Assembly (NCBI GenBank): GCA_910576555.1
Contig: CAJTIY010000001.1
Span: forward strand, 558,001-622,000
DNA from: an uncultured Alistipes sp.
GTDB lineage: Bacteria > Bacteroidota > Bacteroidia > Bacteroidales > Rikenellaceae
Length of the DNA stretch: 64,000 nucleotides
Direction: 5' to 3'
The notes beneath the pieces are model-generated. The model ran no database searches, was not told the origin of the DNA, and saw only the letters and a list, made by a program, of their open reading frames with translations. Positions within the stretch are counted from its first letter, which is position 1, and each line of letters opens with the position of its first letter. Position numbers and translations under genes: made by a program. This document shows, one piece after another, positions 58,956 to 64,000 of the stretch.

Positions 58956-60770
58956 ATGAATACAGACAATTCGGTCTACGTGGCGGCATCGACCTTCGAA
59001 GAGAAGGGCGGCTGGACCGCAGACCCGCAGTTTATGGAGCAGATGGGCTCGAGCTACCTGCTGGCCCACGGACTCGGACAACCCGTAAACGATGCCCGGA
59101 CACGTTTCAACGTGCCGCAGGAGGGCACATACCACCTCTACGTGCGCACGCGCAACTGGACGGCCTGCTGGTCGGACAAGCCCACGCCGGGCGTATTCCG
59201 CATCCGGATCGACGATCTAGAGATAACGACGCCTTTCGGCGACGGTGCGTGCGCGTGGCACTGGCAGGCGGGCGGAAGCATCTACCTGACCGAGGGTACC
59301 CATCGTCTGACCCTGCACGACACGACCGGATTCGACGCACGCTGCGATGCGATCCTCCTCACCTCTGTAGATCGCCGGCCGGACGACTCGCTCGAAACGC
59401 TCTTCGCCCTGCGCAACCGCCTGATGCGGCTGCCGGCCGAGCCCGAGGACAAGGGCGCATTCGGCCTCGTGGTCGCAGGCGGCGGAGTGGCCGGCATGTG
59501 CGCGGCTATCGCGGCGGCAAGGGGGGGGGTAAAAGTGGCCCTCGTACAGGACCGGAAGGTGCTCGGAGGCAACAACTCCTCCGAGGTCCGGGTAGGGCTC
59601 GGAGGCCGTCTGAACATCGGCGAATATCCGTCGCTGGGCTATCTGCTCAACGAATTCGGCCCTGCCACCAAAGGCAATGCACGCCCTGCGGAGGTCTATG
59701 AGGACGACAAGAAGCTGAAGGCCGTCCTCGCCGAGGAGAACATCACTCTCTTCCTCGGCTACAAAGTCACCCGGGTCGAGAAGCGGGACGCGCACTCTGT
59801 CGCAGCCGTCGTGGCGACTCACGTAGACGACTACACGACCATAAGAATCGAGGGGCGGCTCTTCGCCGACTGCACCGGCGACGGAGCGCTCGGAGTGCTC
59901 GCCGGGGCGGAATGGCACATGGGACGCGACCCGAAGAGCCGCTACGGCGAGCCCTCGGCACCGGAAACGGCCGACGGCATCACCCTCGGAGCCTCCGTGC
60001 AGTGGTACTGCCTCGAGGCGGACCGGCCCATGCCCTTCCCCGACATCGACTGGGGGCTCCCGATCGGCGAGGAGACGGTGCAGAAGGTGCGCCGCGGCCA
60101 ATGGTACTGGGAGGTGGGAATGGCCGAAGACCAGATGGCGGAGGCCGAACGCATCCGCGATTACGGCATGTATGTCGCCTATTCGAACTGGGCATATATC
60201 AAGAACCACGCGTCGTTTCGGGACGAATACGCCAACAGCTACCTCGGCTGGATGGCACACGTGGCCGGCAAGCGCGAAAGCCGCCGTCTGGTGGGCGATT
60301 TCGTGCTCCGCGAACAGGACCTCACCGACTTCATCATCCATCCCGACGGCTGCGTAAGCACCTCATGGTACATAGACAACCACGAACCGGACCCCGAAAA
60401 CAGCAAACATTTCAGGGAGCCGTTCCTTTCGCGCGGCTGTCTGCGTCCGCTGGATTTCTACCCGATACCCTACCGCTGTTTCTACTCCAAAGATCTCGAC
60501 AACCTGTTCATGGCGGGTCGGAACATCTCCGTGAGCCACATCGCCCTCGGCACGACGCGCGTCATGCGCACCACGGCGATGATGGGCGAGGTGGTCGGAC
60601 TGGCCGCCCGCGTGTGTCTGCGGGAGGGGCTTCTGCCGCGCGACATCTACGAAAAAGCCTTCGACGAACTGCGGGAACTGATGCGTAAGGGTGCCGGCCG
60701 GACCGACGTGCCCTACCTGCAGGTCTATACGCTCATCGACACCACCGCGGCCCGCAGCGAGGAGTGTTGA
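58956..60770 (+). CDS. FAD-dependent oxidoreductase with unassigned N-terminal domain (contains a G9 tract)
   Basis: 604 aa, no signal peptide, so cytoplasmic. Residues 1 to about 140 look like a beta-sandwich (GTYHLYVRTRNW; TEGTHRLTLHD) that I cannot name. From about 163 comes a FAD_oxidored (PF12831-type) module: dinucleotide-binding VVAGGGVAGMCAAIAAA, LGGNNSSEVR, DCTGDGALG and MAGRNISVSHIALGTTRVMRT. This family oxidises organic substrates, often in sugar-catabolic loci, but the substrate is unknown. Codons 189-192 contain nine G (59521-59529); loss of one G gives an immediate TAA, gain of one a stop near 59700. Confidence 0.88.
   Translation: MNTDNSVYVAASTFEEKGGWTADPQFMEQMGSSYLLAHGLGQPVNDARTRFNVPQEGTYHLYVRTRNWTACWSDKPTPGVFRIRIDDLEITTPFGDGACAWHWQAGGSIYLTEGTHRLTLHDTTGFDARCDAILLTSVDRRPDDSLETLFALRNRLMRLPAEPEDKGAFGLVVAGGGVAGMCAAIAAARGGVKVALVQDRKVLGGNNSSEVRVGLGGRLNIGEYPSLGYLLNEFGPATKGNARPAEVYEDDKKLKAVLAEENITLFLGYKVTRVEKRDAHSVAAVVATHVDDYTTIRIEGRLFADCTGDGALGVLAGAEWHMGRDPKSRYGEPSAPETADGITLGASVQWYCLEADRPMPFPDIDWGLPIGEETVQKVRRGQWYWEVGMAEDQMAEAERIRDYGMYVAYSNWAYIKNHASFRDEYANSYLGWMAHVAGKRESRRLVGDFVLREQDLTDFIIHPDGCVSTSWYIDNHEPDPENSKHFREPFLSRGCLRPLDFYPIPYRCFYSKDLDNLFMAGRNISVSHIALGTTRVMRTTAMMGEVVGLAARVCLREGLLPRDIYEKAFDELRELMRKGAGRTDVPYLQVYTLIDTTAARSEEC
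59521..59529 (+). repeat. G9 homopolymer inside the FAD-oxidoreductase gene
   Basis: Nine G across codons 189-192, right after the FAD-binding helix. A possible slippage site; base calls should be confirmed. Confidence 0.9.
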
Positions 60771-60798
60771 CCCCACCACCGAAACAAAACCCAACGAC

Positions 60799-62409
60799 AT
60801 GAGCACGACAGACTGGATCATCATCCTGTTCTTTCTGGGAGGGCTTATCGCCATCGGATTCGCCTTTTCCAAGAAAAACAAGAACCTCAAAGACTATTTC
60901 CTCGCCGGAAAATCGATGCCGACATGGCTCGTGGTGTTCGCCGCCACGGGCACCTCGATCAGTGCCGGCACCTTCGTGGGCTCGCCCGAGCTCGGCTTCA
61001 ACACCAACCTCACGTTCATCATGAGCTGCGTGGGAGCGGTGATCGGAGGCGTGGTGGTGGCGGCGCTTTTCCTGCCGAAACTCTACGACTCCAAGACCAT
61101 CACCATCTACGGCTATATCGGCGACCGCTTCGGCGAGACCTCGAAACGAGCCACGAGCGCGATGTTCATCCTCGGACAGCTCTTCACCTCCGGATCGAGA
61201 CTCTTCATCGCGGCCATCGCCGTGAGCGTCATCGTCTTCGGATCGATACACTTCCGGTTCCTGATGTACTCGATCGTCCTCCTCGGCATCGTGAGCACGA
61301 TCTACACGATGGCCGGAGGCATCAAGGGGCTGCTCTACATCGACGCGATACAGATCATGCTGGTCATCGGCTCGGGACTGATCGCCCTTCTGATCGTCTT
61401 CCTCGCCATCCACGACACGATCTCCTTCTCCGAGCTGGTCGCTACCCTGCAGAACGGCATGGTCAAGGCCCCGGCGCAGCCCGAATACGCGATGGCGGCC
61501 GACGGGACCCTGAACGGCTGGATCCCGGGCAGCAAGATACAGCTCGTGGACCCGCGCTTCCGGTTCGACGTACCTTACAACCTGATCGGCGCACTCGGCG
61601 CATACGCCTTTTTCAAGGTGGCCCAATTCTCCACCGACCACGAATTCGTCCAGCGCCAGCTCACCTGCAAAAGCGTGCGGAAAGCGGGCGTCTCGCTCGT
61701 ATGGTCCCAGCTTCTGGCGATCCCCATCGTCCTGATCTTCCTGCTGATCGGCACCCTGCTGTACGTCCGCTACATCAACGACCCGGCCGCCGCCGTCGGA
61801 GCAGGCGTTTTCACCGACGCCCGCGACATCTTCCCGCAGTTCATCTGCAGCAGCATCCCCGCGGGTGTGCGCGGTCTGATGGTGGTCGGACTTCTCGCGG
61901 CGGCGCTCTCGAGCTTCAACTCGGCGATCAACGCGATGGCCAGCAGCTTCGTCTCCGATCTCTACCTTCCGATCCGCCGGAGCAGGGGCAAGGAGATCGG
62001 CGGCGACGCGGACCAGATGGCGGCATCGCGCAAGATGGTGGTGCTGATGGGCATCCTGCTCACCTCGTTCGCCATAGTTACGGCCGTGATGCAGCAGACC
62101 AGCGGACTCAACCTCGTGGACTTCGCCACCGGCGTGATGTGCTTCTCCTACGCCGGGATGATGGGCGTATTCATCACCGCCCTCTTCACCAAACGGGGCA
62201 ACACGCGGAGCGTCGTCGCCGCCCTCGTCCTCGGACTTCTCACGGTGCTCTTCCTCCAGCCCTACATCTTCGGTCCCGTGACCGAGGCGCTCTTCGGCCG
62301 CGAAATCTACCTCGCATGGGTCTGGTGGTGCCCGATCGGGGTAACCGTCAGTCTTCTGGCGTGCATCTGCGGCAGACCCGACCATAAAACAAACCTACAA
62401 GCAATATGA
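60799..62409 (+). CDS. Sodium:solute symporter family (SSS) transporter
   Basis: 536 aa from ATG 60799, about 13 membrane helices. SSS features: KNLKDYFLAGKSMPTW, SAGTFVGSPELG near helices 1-2, and LAAALSSFNSAINAMASS in helix 8-9. Likely imports the sugar, polyol or carboxylate used by the operon. Starts 28 bp after the FAD gene and overlaps the dehydrogenase start (ATGA), so it is co-transcribed. An open frame extending upstream to 60691 lies within the FAD gene and is not the start. Confidence 0.92.
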   Translation: MSTTDWIIILFFLGGLIAIGFAFSKKNKNLKDYFLAGKSMPTWLVVFAATGTSISAGTFVGSPELGFNTNLTFIMSCVGAVIGGVVVAALFLPKLYDSKTITIYGYIGDRFGETSKRATSAMFILGQLFTSGSRLFIAAIAVSVIVFGSIHFRFLMYSIVLLGIVSTIYTMAGGIKGLLYIDAIQIMLVIGSGLIALLIVFLAIHDTISFSELVATLQNGMVKAPAQPEYAMAADGTLNGWIPGSKIQLVDPRFRFDVPYNLIGALGAYAFFKVAQFSTDHEFVQRQLTCKSVRKAGVSLVWSQLLAIPIVLIFLLIGTLLYVRYINDPAAAVGAGVFTDARDIFPQFICSSIPAGVRGLMVVGLLAAALSSFNSAINAMASSFVSDLYLPIRRSRGKEIGGDADQMAASRKMVVLMGILLTSFAIVTAVMQQTSGLNLVDFATGVMCFSYAGMMGVFITALFTKRGNTRSVVAALVLGLLTVLFLQPYIFGPVTEALFGREIYLAWVWWCPIGVTVSLLACICGRPDHKTNLQAI

Positions 62410-63440
62410 GACAAGCAGTACTGACCGCACCGGAACGGATCGAATTCCGGGAGGTCCCCGACCTCACCGCCGCACGGCTGGGCGAGGACGAAATACTCAT
62501 CCGCGTCAAAAAAATCGGCATCTGCGGCAGCGAGATCCACTCCTACCGCGGAGAACATCCGGCGACGTACTATCCCGTGGTGCAGGGCCACGAATACTCC
62601 GGCATCGTGGCGGCCGTCGGCTCGCGTGTCACCGCATGCAAACCCGGAGACAAGGCGACGGCACGCCCGCAGCTCGTCTGCGGCCGGTGCGCCCCCTGCC
62701 GCCGGGGCCAGTACAACGTCTGCGAGAACCTCCGGGTGCAGGCATTTCAGGCCGACGGAGCCGCACAGGACTATTTCATCGTTCCGCAGGATCGGCTCGT
62801 CAGGCTGCCCGAAACCTTCTCGCTCGAATACGGGGCGATGATCGAACCGGCTGCCGTAGGGGCGCACGCCGCCTCGCGCGCGGGGGACCTCGCAGGCCGG
62901 AATGTGGTGGTCTCGGGGGCCGGCACGATCGGCAACCTCGTGGCGCAGTTCGTCCTCGCACGCGGGGCACGCAGGGTGCTCATCACCGACGTGAGCGACT
63001 ACAGGCTGGAGATCGCCCGCAAATGCGGCATCGCCGACACCCTCAACGTGGCGAAGACCCCGCTGAAAGAGGGGATAAAGGAGGTTTTCGGCGACGAAGG
63101 TTTTCAGGCGGCATTCGAGGTCGCCGGCGTGGAGTCCTCCGTCCGCGCGCTGATGGAGTGCGCGGAAAAAGGGAGCACGATCGTCGTCGTGGCGGTTTTC
63201 GCCAAAGACCCTGCCATCAGCATGTTCCACCTCGGGGAGCACGAACTGACCCTCGCGGGGACCATGATGTACCGGCATGAAGACTACCTGACCGCCGTGG
63301 AGGAGATATCCTCGGGCAAGATCACGCTCGCACCTCTCGTCACCGACCGCTTCCCCTTCGCGCAGTACGACGAAGCCTACCGGTTCATCGCCCGGAATCA
63401 GGAAAAATGTATGAAAGTCATCATCGATCTCGAACAATGA
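62406..63440 (+). CDS. Zinc-dependent alcohol/polyol dehydrogenase (MDR family)
   Basis: 344 aa. GroES-like catalytic domain with catalytic zinc ligands Cys40, His62 and Glu63 (GICGSEIHSY; GHEYSG), structural zinc cysteines 92, 95, 98 and 106, and a NAD-binding Rossmann part (VVSGAGTIGNLV). Similar to sorbitol, L-threonine or gluconate-type dehydrogenases; the substrate is not determined. Overlaps both neighbours by 4 bp, a tight operon. Confidence 0.92.
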   Translation: MRQAVLTAPERIEFREVPDLTAARLGEDEILIRVKKIGICGSEIHSYRGEHPATYYPVVQGHEYSGIVAAVGSRVTACKPGDKATARPQLVCGRCAPCRRGQYNVCENLRVQAFQADGAAQDYFIVPQDRLVRLPETFSLEYGAMIEPAAVGAHAASRAGDLAGRNVVVSGAGTIGNLVAQFVLARGARRVLITDVSDYRLEIARKCGIADTLNVAKTPLKEGIKEVFGDEGFQAAFEVAGVESSVRALMECAEKGSTIVVVAVFAKDPAISMFHLGEHELTLAGTMMYRHEDYLTAVEEISSGKITLAPLVTDRFPFAQYDEAYRFIARNQEKCMKVIIDLEQ

Positions 63441-64000
63441 TAACCGCCGCCATGAACAGACCCGTAATAATGGGAATCGGAGAACTCGTCTGGGACATGC
63501 TGCCCGGAGGCAGGCAGCTCGGAGGAGCTCCGGTCAACTTCGCCTACTGGTGCACGCGTCTCGGCGCGGAAGGGTATCCGGTGAGCGCCGTCGGCGGCGA
63601 CGAGCTCGGGCGGGAGGCCCTCGAACGACTCTCCGGAACGGGACTCGACCTCCGATGCGTGCAGCGCAGCGCCCTGCCGACCGGACGGGTCGACGTGACG
63701 CTCTCGGGGAACGGCATTCCCCGATACGACATCGTCGACGGGGTGGCGTGGGACGCTCTGGAGGCGAATGCCGCGGCCCTCCGACTCGCAGCACGGGCCG
63801 ACGCCGTATGCTGGGGCTCACTCGCCCAGCGATCGGAGCCGTCGCGCCGGGCGATCGCCGCCATACTCGAAGCCACCCGCCCGGAGTGCCTGAAGGTGTT
63901 CGACATCAACATCCGCCAGCACTGGTACAGCCGGGAGATCGTCGCCGACTCGCTCCGGCAGGCCGATATCCTGAAACTCAACGACGAGGAGCTGCCGCTC
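63437..64000 (+). CDS. PfkB-family sugar kinase (fructokinase-like), cut by the right edge
   Basis: 188 codons visible with no stop. PfkB signature GELVWDMLPGG, GGAPVNFAYW, then the Rossmann-like core (FDINIRQHWYS; LKLNDEEL). The family phosphorylates fructose, ribose or other sugars; fructokinase is the closest type from the N-terminus. The start ATG 63437 overlaps the dehydrogenase stop; ATG 63452 is also in frame. If the dehydrogenase makes a ketose, this kinase would feed it into glycolysis (inference). Confidence 0.88.
   Translation, partial: MITAAMNRPVIMGIGELVWDMLPGGRQLGGAPVNFAYWCTRLGAEGYPVSAVGGDELGREALERLSGTGLDLRCVQRSALPTGRVDVTLSGNGIPRYDIVDGVAWDALEANAAALRLAARADAVCWGSLAQRSEPSRRAIAAILEATRPECLKVFDINIRQHWYSREIVADSLRQADILKLNDEELPL

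Overview
The window looks like a chromosomal segment of a GC-rich Bacteroidota (Bacteroidales), most likely Alistipes or a close Rikenellaceae relative. The support is SusC/SusD-type glycan uptake, DUF1735 lipoproteins, GH92, type III glutamine synthetase, the methylmalonyl-CoA mutase pair, and many promoters of the Bacteroidetes form TTTG-N20-TAnnTTTG (-33/-7). The species assignment is inference. No rRNA, tRNA, CRISPR array or transposase was found.

Region 1 (1-17125) is a polysaccharide utilisation locus. Transcribed leftwards are susC (with an STN signalling domain), susD, a GH18 endo-glycosidase, a large lipoprotein built of three DUF1735+discoidin units, a DUF1735+LamG lipoprotein, a DUF1573 protein, a GH92 alpha-mannosidase and a GH3 enzyme cut by the left edge. 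A FecR-type anti-sigma gene lies upstream and an ECF sigma gene diverges from it. The gene set resembles known N-glycan (high-mannose) loci: GH18 releases the glycan, SusCD imports it and GH92 trims mannose. Two regulatory features stand out. A perfect promoter plus terminator on the opposite strand predicts a ~90-nt antisense RNA over the susC leader. A 12-G homopolymer lies inside the ECF sigma coding sequence and could switch the locus on and off by slippage.

Region 2 (17300-25660, leftwards) is housekeeping: rsfS, ftsH, cdsA, a phosphatidylserine decarboxylase, an AI-2E family permease, a stand-alone flavokinase domain and ahcY, with oxyR diverging from trpS. Region 3 (25760-30480, rightwards) holds trpS, a ClC channel with CBS domains, a small PAS protein and a membrane protein/XRE regulator pair.

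Region 4 (30786-35820, leftwards) has three KDO genes (kdsD, kdsA, kdsB) and lon. Region 5 (35850-50190, rightwards) has valS, rnhA, an ABC exporter, ileS, a DksA-like protein, an Omp85-like outer-membrane protein, a helix-hairpin-helix membrane protein and rpsU. Region 6 holds glnN (leftwards) and the mutA-mutB methylmalonyl-CoA mutase genes (rightwards), separated by an AT-rich, palindrome-rich gap.

Region 7 (57756-64000) is a catabolic cluster. A LacI regulator diverges from four tightly packed genes: a FAD-dependent oxidoreductase with an unassigned N-terminal domain, a sodium:solute symporter, a zinc alcohol/polyol dehydrogenase and a PfkB sugar kinase cut by the right edge. The layout suggests uptake and oxidation of a sugar or polyol followed by phosphorylation; the substrate is unknown. 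The FAD gene carries a 9-G tract, a second candidate slippage site.
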